DNA of 64,000 nt from Neisseria perflava (GTDB lineage: Bacteria; Pseudomonadota; Gammaproteobacteria; Burkholderiales; Neisseriaceae): positions 1,488,001-1,552,000 of the forward strand of contig NZ_CP079818.1 of NCBI RefSeq assembly GCF_019334725.1, given 5' to 3'. Of this stretch, positions 8,492 through 16,077 are shown piece after piece. A model generated the notes under the pieces. The model saw only the letters and a program-made list of their open reading frames with translations, had not been told where the DNA came from and did no database searches. Both the position numbers and the translations under genes were made by a program. How positions within the stretch are numbered: position 1 is the stretch's first letter; every line of letters starts with the position of its first letter.

Positions 8492-9070
8492 TTAACCGAA
8501 CACTTTTTTCAAATGTGCTTGGTAGTCTGCGAAGTATTGTTCTACTTGTGGATTTTTAACTACATCGTTACATGTAAATGTCGGTAGACGGGTCAAACCG
8601 ATGAACTCGTTGAGTTTGTGGAAAGGCATGTACACAGCATCCACATCTTTGCCTTCAAAGAAGTCGCCTTCACGGGTGAACGCTTCAATCGGCGCATTCC
8701 AAGTAAGCGAAAGCATGTGTTTTTTGCCTTGCAATAAACCACCTGTACCGAAGCCTTCGGTCGGGCTGACACGATGACGGCCATCACTGTGGTAAAGTTT
8801 GCCGTGTCCAGCGATAAATACTTCGTCTATGTATTTCTTCACTGTCCAAGGCTCGTGCATCCACCAAACAGGCATCTGCCAAATCACGGCATCCATCCAC
8901 AAGAATTTTTCGATTTCTGCCTCAACATCATAGCCAGCATCAATCACAGTTTCTTTTACATTGTGTCCAAGTGCGATCAAAACTTCTTTTGCTTTTTTGT
9001 GAAGCGTGTTGTTTAACTCACCATGCGAATGGCCGAAAGCTTTACCACCGTTTAATAATAAAATGTTCAT
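8492..9070 (-). CDS. mdaB: NAD(P)H quinone oxidoreductase, MdaB-like
   Basis: 193 residues, the usual length of E. coli MdaB, starting MNILLLNGGKAFGHSHGELN (flavodoxin-like fold, FAD site) and containing the family signature WQMPVWWMHEPWTVKKYIDEV and the loop GFGTGGLLQGKKHMLSLTWN. It reduces quinones by two electrons in the cytoplasm, avoiding semiquinone radicals. The frame is open upstream to 9139, but AGGAGT 5 bases before the ATG at 9070 fixes the start. It is flanked on both sides by copies of aldo/keto reductase sequence in the same orientation, so recombination between them could delete it. Confidence 0.9.
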   Translation of the reverse strand: MNILLLNGGKAFGHSHGELNNTLHKKAKEVLIALGHNVKETVIDAGYDVEAEIEKFLWMDAVIWQMPVWWMHEPWTVKKYIDEVFIAGHGKLYHSDGRHRVSPTEGFGTGGLLQGKKHMLSLTWNAPIEAFTREGDFFEGKDVDAVYMPFHKLNEFIGLTRLPTFTCNDVVKNPQVEQYFADYQAHLKKVFG

Positions 9071-9120
9071 TTTTACTCCTAGAATAAATAATTTATAAAA
9101 AAGGGATGTGATGTTTGCGG

Positions 9121-9969
9121 TTATTGTCCCGTTTTCCATGAAGCGATACGTTTCAAATTATCCACCGTGTCGTGATTGACGATGGCGTCGAACGTGCCGT
9201 CCAGTTTGGCAATTTCTGCTTTGTCTTCATCACTAAGGGCAAAGTCAAAGATGTTCAAGTTTTCCGCCATGCGTTCGGGTTTGGTGGATTTTGCCAACAC
9301 GATGATGTCGCGCTCAATCAGCCAGCGGGTAATCACCTGCGCCACGGATTTTCCGTATTTCGCACCGATTTTGCTTAACACGGGATTGTGGAAAATATCG
9401 TTTTTGCCTTCAGCAAACGGCGCCCATGCTTCCACGGCGATACCTTCAGCCTGCAAAGCGGAAACGGCTTCGTTTTTTTGTTGGAACGGATTAATTTCAA
9501 TCTGATTGGCTTGCGGCATAACCTTATTAAACAGCCCCAAATCCACCGCGCGCACGGCTGAAAAATTGCTCACGCCGATGGCGCGGATTTTGCCGGCTGC
9601 CTGATATTCTTCCAGCGCGCGCCATGTACCGTAGCTGTCGCCGTAAGGCTGATGAATCAGCACCATATCGATGTAATCCAAATTCAGACGGCCTAATGAA
9701 CGATCCAGCGAGGCCTTGGCGGCTTCGTAGCCGAAATTTTCTACCCAAATTTTGGTGGTAACAAACAATTCTTCGCGTGCCACGCCGCTGTTTTTAATCC
9801 CCAAACCGACTTCGGTTTCATTCATATAAACCTGCGCGGTGTCGATGTGACGATAGCCTGCCTTGATGGCGGCAATCACGGCCTGTTCAGTTTCTGCGGG
9901 CGGAATTTGGAATACGCCGAAACCAAGTGCAGGAATTTGTACGCCGTTGTTTAATGTGATGTTTTGCAT
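9121..9969 (-). CDS. Aldo/keto reductase
   Basis: 282 residues, full length for a small bacterial AKR. The catalytic tetrad is visible: Asp and Tyr in HIDTAQVYMNE, Lys in VTTKIWVENFG and His in MVLIHQPYGDSY. The C-terminal NADPH-binding stretch is VLAKSTKPERMAENL. It reduces aldehydes and ketones such as methylglyoxal or 2,5-diketogluconate; the substrate is not determined. GGAGA lies 8 bases before the ATG. It heads the minus-strand run AKR - mdaB - fragment - osmC - thioredoxin and is divergent from a LysR regulator, which probably controls it. Confidence 0.9.
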   Translation of the reverse strand: MQNITLNNGVQIPALGFGVFQIPPAETEQAVIAAIKAGYRHIDTAQVYMNETEVGLGIKNSGVAREELFVTTKIWVENFGYEAAKASLDRSLGRLNLDYIDMVLIHQPYGDSYGTWRALEEYQAAGKIRAIGVSNFSAVRAVDLGLFNKVMPQANQIEINPFQQKNEAVSALQAEGIAVEAWAPFAEGKNDIFHNPVLSKIGAKYGKSVAQVITRWLIERDIIVLAKSTKPERMAENLNIFDFALSDEDKAEIAKLDGTFDAIVNHDTVDNLKRIASWKTGQ

Positions 9970-10057
9970 GATATTGTCTCCTGTTTGTTCTCATAAACGT
10001 GTAGCCATTTTAGCCCGTGTTTTTATTGAGATAAATTAGGTTTGGTTTTATGATGTC

Positions 10058-10072
10058 GTGAATTAAATTCAC
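10058..10072. promoter_or_regulatory. Candidate LysR operator
   Basis: Perfect 7-1-7 palindrome GTGAATTAAATTCAC in the 128-bp divergent region between the aldo/keto reductase and lysR-type genes, 25 bp before the regulator's ATG. Dyad symmetry containing T-N11-A is typical of LysR binding sites. Confidence 0.55.
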
Positions 10073-10097
10073 TAATCACCTAAAACGGGGTAGGAAA

Positions 10098-10988
10098 ATG
10101 CAGAACTTTAACGAGCTGAATTATTTTTTGACGCTGGCGCAAACGCAGAGTTTTGTGAAGGCAGGACAGCTTTTGGGGATTTCTTCTTCGGCGTTGAGTC
10201 ATAGCATGAAAAATTTAGAAACGCGGCTGAACCTGCGTCTGTTCAACCGCACTACACGCAATGTGTCGCTGACCGAAGCTGGGCAGCAGCTTTTCGACCA
10301 ACTTTCTCCACTTTATCAAGCCATAAACCAAGAAGTCGATGCATTAAATGATTTTTTGAATACGCCATCGGGATTGATTCGCATCAATGCCCCTGTAATA
10401 GCAGCGGAAGCCGTGTTGTATCCAAAATTAAAGCCGATTTTGAACCAATACCCGAAAACCCGCTTGGAAATTGTGGTGGACGATCGTTGGGCAGATATTG
10501 TGAAAGAAGGATTTGATATGGGCGTTCGGTTAGGTAACAAGGTAGCGAAAGAGATGATTGCGGTGCCAATTTCCGCACCGCTCAAAATGGCGTTGGTCGC
10601 TTCGCCTAATTATCTGGCGCAACACGGTTCGCCGAAAAATATTGACGATTTGCAGCAGCACCGCCTGATTGGCGCGAAGCTCTCCGCCGCACACGGCGCG
10701 GAGATGCAGTGGAAATTTAAAGACAAAAAAGGGCTGATTACGTTCACACCAAAATCGCAGTTTTCCATCAACAACCATCTGCGCCTGCAAGCCGTTTCAG
10801 ACGGCCTCGGCATCGCGTGGGTGGCACATATGAGCGTGGCGGATGCACTCAATTCGGGGCACCTGGTCGAGCTGTTGCCTGAGTATGCTATGACTTACGA
10901 ACCGCTTTACCTCTATTACCCCAGCCGCCGCGGGCATTCCAATGTGTTTAAGTTGATTGTGGATGCGTTAAAAGTAAAAGCCGTCTGA
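10098..10988 (+). CDS. LysR-family transcriptional regulator
   Basis: 296 residues. The N-terminal winged helix (NELNYFLTLAQTQSFVKAGQ, then GISSSALSHSMKNLETRLN, then LFNRTTRNVSLTEAGQQL) is the CrgA/AaeR-type LysR domain, followed by a substrate-binding domain to the C-terminus. It is divergent from the aldo/keto reductase gene and probably regulates the AKR-mdaB group. The stop codon TGA is supplied by the first DUS of its own terminator (GCC GTC TGA). A DUS also lies in the coding sequence near 10795. Confidence 0.9.
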   Translation: MQNFNELNYFLTLAQTQSFVKAGQLLGISSSALSHSMKNLETRLNLRLFNRTTRNVSLTEAGQQLFDQLSPLYQAINQEVDALNDFLNTPSGLIRINAPVIAAEAVLYPKLKPILNQYPKTRLEIVVDDRWADIVKEGFDMGVRLGNKVAKEMIAVPISAPLKMALVASPNYLAQHGSPKNIDDLQQHRLIGAKLSAAHGAEMQWKFKDKKGLITFTPKSQFSINNHLRLQAVSDGLGIAWVAHMSVADALNSGHLVELLPEYAMTYEPLYLYYPSRRGHSNVFKLIVDALKVKAV

Positions 10989-11007
10989 AATTTCAGACGG
11001 CTTTTTT
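10977..11007 (+). terminator. DUS-pair terminator overlapping the lysR stop codon
   Basis: Back-to-back DUS pair AAAAGCCGTCTGAAA / TTTCAGACGGCTTTTTT, no loop bases beyond the arms, with T7. The left DUS includes the TGA stop of the LysR gene at 10986-10988. Confidence 0.85.
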
Positions 11008-11013
11008 CATAAC

Positions 11014-11070
11014 AAAGAGAGGCCAAATTTTCCAGTATTTTTGCAAATTCTCTTTAAAAGATGATCGCTT
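11014..11070. repeat. Hybrid uptake-signal element, copy B (degenerate)
   Basis: 57 bp aligning end to end with copy A at 7111: AAAGAG, CAAATTTT, AGTATTTT, GCAAAT, CGCTT are shared. The arms are no longer perfectly complementary. It lies between the convergent LysR and MBL-fold genes and directly after the lysR terminator. Confidence 0.65.
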
Positions 11071-11071
11071 A

Positions 11072-11923
11072 TCAATCTAGCCTCACAGTCTCTCCGTCTT
11101 CCGGAACGTTCACACGGCTTTCAATGCCTTGACCGCGTATAAATTTACGCATATCAGCGCGGCTGACGGCGGTATGATTCACGGTATCCATGTGTACGGT
11201 GATGATTTTGGCTTTAGGCATGACTTGGCTGGCTTTTAATACATCAGCCGTCCCCATAATAATGCCGTCTGAAATGCCTGAAATCAGCGCGTAGCCCGTG
11301 TTCATAATCAGATAATCGGGTTTGTAGCGGTTCAATGCTTTGTTTACATCTGCCGTCCACACAGTATCACCCATAATATAAGCGGTTTTATGTCCGCTGC
11401 TTTGGAATACTACACCCATTGCATCGCCTAAGATTTCGGCTAACTGAGGGTTGGCATACATGGCTTCCGTACCGTGTACGCCGCCGGTTTTGCTGATAGT
11501 TACACCGTTGAAGACAGAGCTGCCGTTCAACACGCGTACATCAGTAAAGCCTTGGCTGCGGATTTTTGCCGCGTCGGCTTGGTGCTGCACATATACGGGC
11601 AGGTTTTTCGGAATGGAACGTGCGGCGGTTTCGTCCCAATGGTCTTCGTGGGTATGGGTAACGATGACTGCATCCACACCGTCTAAAATTTTATTCACGC
11701 TCATCGGCAGCCCGACCAGCGGCATTTTGGCTTGGCTGTTGAACGTACCGGCAAAGCCGTTCATGGAATGCTTGGGGGCGAAAAACGGGTCAACCAAAAA
11801 CGTCTGTCCTGCGTATTCGACTTTGGCAGTAGCGTTACGGATATGTTGGTATGAATCGTCTGCCCAAGCGGAAAAGGCTGTCGCGCCCAAAACAGTAGCA
11901 AGAATAAATTGCTTGAATTTCAT
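11072..11923 (-). CDS. Secreted MBL-fold metallo-hydrolase (UlaG-like)
   Basis: 283 residues with a Sec signal peptide ending in FSAWA before DDSY. The metal site HxHxDH appears as VIVTHTHEDHWD, followed by a His in GGVHGTEAMY, Asp in IMGDTVWTAD and a distal His in VHMDTVNHTAV. This is the metallo-beta-lactamase fold of the UlaG/PhnP-like hydrolase group, here periplasmic. The substrate is unknown; a beta-lactamase role is unlikely for this subgroup. AAGGAG lies 7 bases upstream of the ATG. It is divergent from the GlxA-type regulator gene, 97 bp away, which may control it. Confidence 0.88.
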   Translation of the reverse strand: MKFKQFILATVLGATAFSAWADDSYQHIRNATAKVEYAGQTFLVDPFFAPKHSMNGFAGTFNSQAKMPLVGLPMSVNKILDGVDAVIVTHTHEDHWDETAARSIPKNLPVYVQHQADAAKIRSQGFTDVRVLNGSSVFNGVTISKTGGVHGTEAMYANPQLAEILGDAMGVVFQSSGHKTAYIMGDTVWTADVNKALNRYKPDYLIMNTGYALISGISDGIIMGTADVLKASQVMPKAKIITVHMDTVNHTAVSRADMRKFIRGQGIESRVNVPEDGETVRLD

Positions 11924-12020
11924 GATGTTGCTCCTTAAAAAATCATAGAGCGTATTTTAAGCAGCAGGTGCATCGGCTAAAATAGGCAATATTGCCAATA
12001 AACGTAAGGATAGTGCCAAA

Positions 12021-13007
12021 ATGTCGTCTGAAAACGAGCGTAACGAGTTTCGCCAAAATCAAGCTGTCCCCAAAATCGTGCTATATGCTCAATCGGGCAT
12101 GAATGATTTTGTCTTCAACATTCCCTTTTCTGTTTTTCAGACGGCCTATCGGGACAATCCGCTCTTTGACCTGAAAATCTGTTCCGATGATAGCAAAGAC
12201 GTCATCACGGCACTGGGCGCAAGCATTCCCGTACACGGCGGCTTGGATTTGATGGAAGAAGCCGACATCATCGTCATCGCAGGCTGGCGCAATATTGAAG
12301 AAACCCCGACGCCCGAGTTGAGCGCACATTTACAGAAAGCAGTACAACGTGGTGCACATATCACTACCCTATGCTACGGCTCTTACGCCCTTGCCTACAC
12401 AGGACTTTTAGACGGCAGAACCGCCGCCACCCACTGGCTTGCCGAAGACGACTTTGTCCGCCGTTTCCCTAAAATTCATCTGGATACCAACCGCCTATAT
12501 GCGGAAGACGGCAACTTTTTAACATCGGCAGGTGCGGCGGGCGGGCTGGATTGCTGCCTGTACCTCATCCGCAAAATCCACGGTGCAACCGTTGCCAACG
12601 ACCTTGCCCGTACCTTGGTTGCGGCACCACACCGCGAAGGCGGGCAGGCGCAGTTTATCCACCGACCCGTCGAACGCCGTACTGCCGATGACAAAATCAA
12701 TCACTTATTAGACGAACTGCGCCAAAACCTTGCGACCCCATACCGCTTGGACGATTTGGCAAAAAAATTAGCTGTTTCCCGCCGAACCTTTATCCGCCAT
12801 TTTTCTCAAGCCACAGGTATGAATTTCGGTGAGTGGCTCACCACAGAGCGGCTATGGCAGGTACAGGATTTATTGGAAAATACGGATTTGCCGATAGAAC
12901 GCATCGCCGAACAAAGCGGCTTCGGCAGTGCGGCAAACCTACGTTTGCAGTTCAAAGCCAAATTTAAAATCAATCCGAATGCCTGGCGGAAAGTATTTGG
13001 CAGATAG
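12021..13007 (+). CDS. GlxA-family transcriptional regulator (DJ-1/PfpI + AraC)
   Basis: 328 residues. The N-terminal DJ-1/PfpI-like domain has the nucleophile-elbow Cys in TTLCYGSYALAYTG and FLTSAGAAGGLDCCLYL. The C-terminal AraC-type DNA-binding domain (about 225-325) has LAKKLAVSRRTFIRHF and IERIAEQSGFGSAANLRLQF. Such regulators respond to small metabolites and activate adjacent genes; here the divergent MBL-fold hydrolase is the likely target. The first codons overlap a mucosa-type DUS core, GTCGTCTGAA at 12023-12032. Confidence 0.9.
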   Translation: MSSENERNEFRQNQAVPKIVLYAQSGMNDFVFNIPFSVFQTAYRDNPLFDLKICSDDSKDVITALGASIPVHGGLDLMEEADIIVIAGWRNIEETPTPELSAHLQKAVQRGAHITTLCYGSYALAYTGLLDGRTAATHWLAEDDFVRRFPKIHLDTNRLYAEDGNFLTSAGAAGGLDCCLYLIRKIHGATVANDLARTLVAAPHREGGQAQFIHRPVERRTADDKINHLLDELRQNLATPYRLDDLAKKLAVSRRTFIRHFSQATGMNFGEWLTTERLWQVQDLLENTDLPIERIAEQSGFGSAANLRLQFKAKFKINPNAWRKVFGR

Positions 13008-13039
13008 CTTGCGTTAGTCAATCCAAAATACCTGAGTGC

Positions 13040-13103
13040 AGGCTGCTTCGGAGATCGTCTGAAAATACAAAAAGCAGCCTGTACTTTTCAGACGGCCTTT
13101 TTT
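13040..13103 (+). terminator. Terminator with two interleaved hairpins
   Basis: Stem 1 pairs AGGCTGCTT (13040-13048) with AAGCAGCCT (13072-13080). Stem 2 pairs CGTCTGAAAA (13056-13065) with TTTTCAGACG (13085-13094), followed by T6. The stems interleave, so they exclude each other or form a pseudoknot. Stem 2 is DUS-like with one imperfect arm. Confidence 0.6.
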
Positions 13104-13110
13104 CTTTTTC

Positions 13111-13167
13111 AAAGAGTAGAGAAATTTCAAAGAGTTTTTATAAATCATCTTCAAAATCCAAACGCTT
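13111..13167. repeat. Hybrid uptake-signal element, copy C (degenerate)
   Basis: 57 bp alignable with copies A and B over its whole length (AAAGAG, AAATTT, AAATCATCTT, AAAAT, CGCTT shared), positioned after the GlxA gene terminator. It is the most diverged copy. Confidence 0.55.
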
Positions 13168-13452
13168 GTTCTATCCTAATCATTTATATTCAAAGATGAC
13201 AAGCTCAATCTCATCCTCGCCAATAGAGATAGCGGCTCTTATATGGATACAAGATGCCGTCTGAAAGTTGAGTTTCAGACGGCCTTTGTGTAATGTGAGC
13301 TTTCCTACCATTTTGCATTGCATCGATGAATCATACTTCCTCTACGATGTAAATTATGTAAACACTGTGTTGATGGTTTATCATAGCTAGCCTGCACCAA
13401 GTAATCATAAATACCGTAATATGTATAAAATCAAAAACCAATAAGAGAAAAA
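13168..13452. other. Gap before hsdM, with possible coding fossil
   Basis: Between the GlxA regulator and hsdM no complete gene is visible. A frame over about 13180-13292 reads KDDKLNLILANRDSGSYMDT and then into a DUS; it has gene-like composition but no proper start and could be the tail of a lost gene. From 13292 to 13452 the sequence is AT-rich and probably holds the hsd promoter; no clear -35/-10 pair stands out. Confidence 0.35.
13256..13287 (+). terminator. DUS-pair terminator upstream of hsdM
   Basis: GCCGTCTGAAA and TTTCAGACGGC (13256-13266 and 13273-13283) with TTT after it. The left DUS carries the AT dialect (ATGCCGTCTGAA). No intact gene precedes it, which supports the idea that a gene was lost here. 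Confidence 0.6.
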
Positions 13453-16068
13453 ATGAATAAACAACAACTTGCAGCCAAAATTTGGCAATCTGCGAATAAA
13501 ATGCGTTCCAAAATTGAAGCGAACGAATACAAAGACTACATCTTAGGCTTTATTTTCTACAAATTTTTGTCCGACAAACTGGAGAAATTTGCCCTTGAAC
13601 AAGGCTTAGAAAAATCAAATTTTGCCGATGAGCTTACCGAAGCTAACGGGGAGCTTGTCAACCATATCAAAAGAAACCTCGGTTATTTCATCAGCTACGA
13701 ACATCTATTCTCAACTTGGCTAGCCCAAGGCTCGGATTTCAATATTGCCAACGTCCGCACTGCAATGAGCGCTTTCAGCCGCAATATTGCAGAAAACTAC
13801 ATCTCAGTTTTTGACGGTATTTTCAAAACCTTAGAATCCGGTTTGAGCAAATTGGGAGATACCGCCGCCAGCCAAACCAATGCGGTGAAAGACCTTTTTG
13901 TACTGATTGCCGATATACCGATGGACGGCAAACAGGGCTATGACGTATTGGGCTTTATTTATGAATACCTGATTAGCATGTTTGCTGCCAACGCAGGCAA
14001 AAAAGCGGGCGAATTCTATACGCCGCACGAAGTATCTTTGCTGATGTCTGAAATCATTGCCGACCATCTCAAAGACCGTGAAGAAATCAGCATTTACGAC
14101 CCGACCAGCGGCTCAGGTTCATTGCTGATCAACATCGGCCATAGCGTTGCCAAACATCTCAAAAGCGCCGACAGCATCAAATATTACGCACAAGAATTAA
14201 AAGAAAACACTTACAACCTCACGCGCATGAATCTGGTCATGCGCGGCATTTTGCCGAGCAATATTTTCACCCGCAATGCCGATACATTAGAAGACGACTG
14301 GCCGCTGGAAGGCGATCCGCTGTATCTGGATGCCGTAGTGTCCAATCCGCCCTATTCCCAGCCGTGGAATCCCAAAGACAAAGAAGGCGACATCCGCTAC
14401 AAACGCTTTGGCGTCGCCCCGCAGGCAAAAGCCGATTTTGCCTTTCTATTGCACGACCTCTTCCACTTAAAGCCCGAAGGCATCATGACCATCGTTTTGC
14501 CTCATGGCGTGCTTTTTAGGGGTGGCGAAGAAGAGAAAATCCGCAAAAATCTGATTGAATACAATCATATCGATGCCATTATCGGTCTGCCTGCCAATAT
14601 CTTTTTTGGTACGGGCATTCCCACCATCATCATCGTTTTACGCCAAGAACGCGAACGTAACGACGTGTTGATGATTGACGCCTCCAAACATTTCATTAAA
14701 GTGGGCAAAAACAACCATTTGCAGGCAAGCGACATCAAGCGCATTGTCGATTGCGTGACCCATCGTCGGGAATTGCCTAAATTCTCCCGCATTGTGCCGA
14801 AAGCCGAAATTGTGGCAAACGGCTACAACCTCAATATTCCGCGCTATGTCGATTCCGCCGAACCGACGGAGCAATGGGATATTTTCGCCACCATACACGG
14901 CGGCATTCCCAAAGCAGAGCTGGCACAATTCGCAGACTACTGGGCAGCCTTTGACGGTTTACAGACGGCCTTATTTACCGATAACGGCACACCTTATGTG
15001 CAGCCGAAAACCAACAATCTCAAAGCTGCCATGCAAAGCCACGCCAGCGTGCTGAATTACCAAGCGCAATTTGCAGAAAACTTTGCCGATTTCACTACCA
15101 GCTTGGAAACCCTGCTGATTGAGCCGATGGAAACGCTCAACATCTCCCAAACCCAGCAGCAACTCGCCGAACTTATTCGGGAAAAAGTACAGGCAATGCC
15201 CTTATTGGATTTTTATACTGCCTATCAAAAACTCGATGACCTATGGCGCGCCGATGTGGCTGGTATTGCCGCCGATTTGGAGATGATTCAAACCGAAGGC
15301 AAACAGGCAATTAAGCAGGTTGATCCATTTATGGTGCTGAAAAAAGACAGCAAAACCAAAAAAGAAGCCGAAGTACAAGACGGTTGGGTGGGGCATATTC
15401 TGCCGTTTGAATTGGTGCAGGCCGTCAAACTGCCGCAGGAATTGGCAAACCTAAAAGCCAAAGAAACCCGCTTGGCGGAAATTGCCGCCGAAATGCAAAG
15501 CATTTTGGAAAACCTCAGCGAAGAAGAAAAAGCCTGCCCTGCCGTCAATGAAGAAGGCGACGGCTTTATCAATGCCGAAATTCCCAAAGCCTTGCAACAA
15601 GAATTGGAAGCTGACGGCATAGTGATTGCCAAAAAAGCCGACTTGACCAAAGCCATCGACAAACACATTTTTGCCGAAGAAAGCCTAGGTGCAAAATTGC
15701 AGACGGCCTATAAACTGCTTGCCGAAGAAAAAACGCTCAAGGCGGAACTCAAGACCCTATCCGCCGAGCTTCACAGCAAAACCAAGGCCGCCATTGAAGC
15801 CCTAGATGATGCCGAAGCCCTCGATTTGCTCCGTCAAAAATGGTTTGTTCCGCTTAATGAGGCGATGTGCAGGCTACCTGAAAACATGCTGGCGCAATTC
15901 AGCCAAAGACTGACCGCACTTTGCGACAAATATGCCGACACCTATCAGCACATCAGCGAGCGTAAACAAGAAAGCGCCGCCGAACTGGCGCAAATGATGG
16001 ACGAACTCACCGGAAGCGAATTTGACTTGCAGGGCATTGCCGCATGGCAGGCAATTTTGAAAGGCTAA
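13453..16068 (+). CDS. hsdM: Type I restriction-modification, methyltransferase subunit HsdM
   Basis: 871 residues. The HsdM N-terminal helical domain starts at IWQSANKMRSKIEANEYKDY. The S-adenosylmethionine site is FYTPHEV followed by YDPTSGSGSLLIN (motif I), and the adenine N6 catalytic motif is AVVSNPPYSQPW (motif IV). A long C-terminal extension (about 520-871), rich in Ala, Glu, Lys and Leu and probably coiled coil, makes it longer than the roughly 500-residue K-family HsdM. It methylates the sequence chosen by HsdS. It heads the operon hsdM-hsdS-hsdR, with hsdS 9 bp downstream. Confidence 0.95.
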   Translation: MNKQQLAAKIWQSANKMRSKIEANEYKDYILGFIFYKFLSDKLEKFALEQGLEKSNFADELTEANGELVNHIKRNLGYFISYEHLFSTWLAQGSDFNIANVRTAMSAFSRNIAENYISVFDGIFKTLESGLSKLGDTAASQTNAVKDLFVLIADIPMDGKQGYDVLGFIYEYLISMFAANAGKKAGEFYTPHEVSLLMSEIIADHLKDREEISIYDPTSGSGSLLINIGHSVAKHLKSADSIKYYAQELKENTYNLTRMNLVMRGILPSNIFTRNADTLEDDWPLEGDPLYLDAVVSNPPYSQPWNPKDKEGDIRYKRFGVAPQAKADFAFLLHDLFHLKPEGIMTIVLPHGVLFRGGEEEKIRKNLIEYNHIDAIIGLPANIFFGTGIPTIIIVLRQERERNDVLMIDASKHFIKVGKNNHLQASDIKRIVDCVTHRRELPKFSRIVPKAEIVANGYNLNIPRYVDSAEPTEQWDIFATIHGGIPKAELAQFADYWAAFDGLQTALFTDNGTPYVQPKTNNLKAAMQSHASVLNYQAQFAENFADFTTSLETLLIEPMETLNISQTQQQLAELIREKVQAMPLLDFYTAYQKLDDLWRADVAGIAADLEMIQTEGKQAIKQVDPFMVLKKDSKTKKEAEVQDGWVGHILPFELVQAVKLPQELANLKAKETRLAEIAAEMQSILENLSEEEKACPAVNEEGDGFINAEIPKALQQELEADGIVIAKKADLTKAIDKHIFAEESLGAKLQTAYKLLAEEKTLKAELKTLSAELHSKTKAAIEALDDAEALDLLRQKWFVPLNEAMCRLPENMLAQFSQRLTALCDKYADTYQHISERKQESAAELAQMMDELTGSEFDLQGIAAWQAILKG

Positions 16069-16077
16069 GGGGACAAA

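Noticed and set aside
11451..11948. 165-codon plus-strand frame over the MBL hydrolase
   Set aside because: Antisense shadow of a clear secreted MBL-fold gene; long only because of GC-rich codon use.
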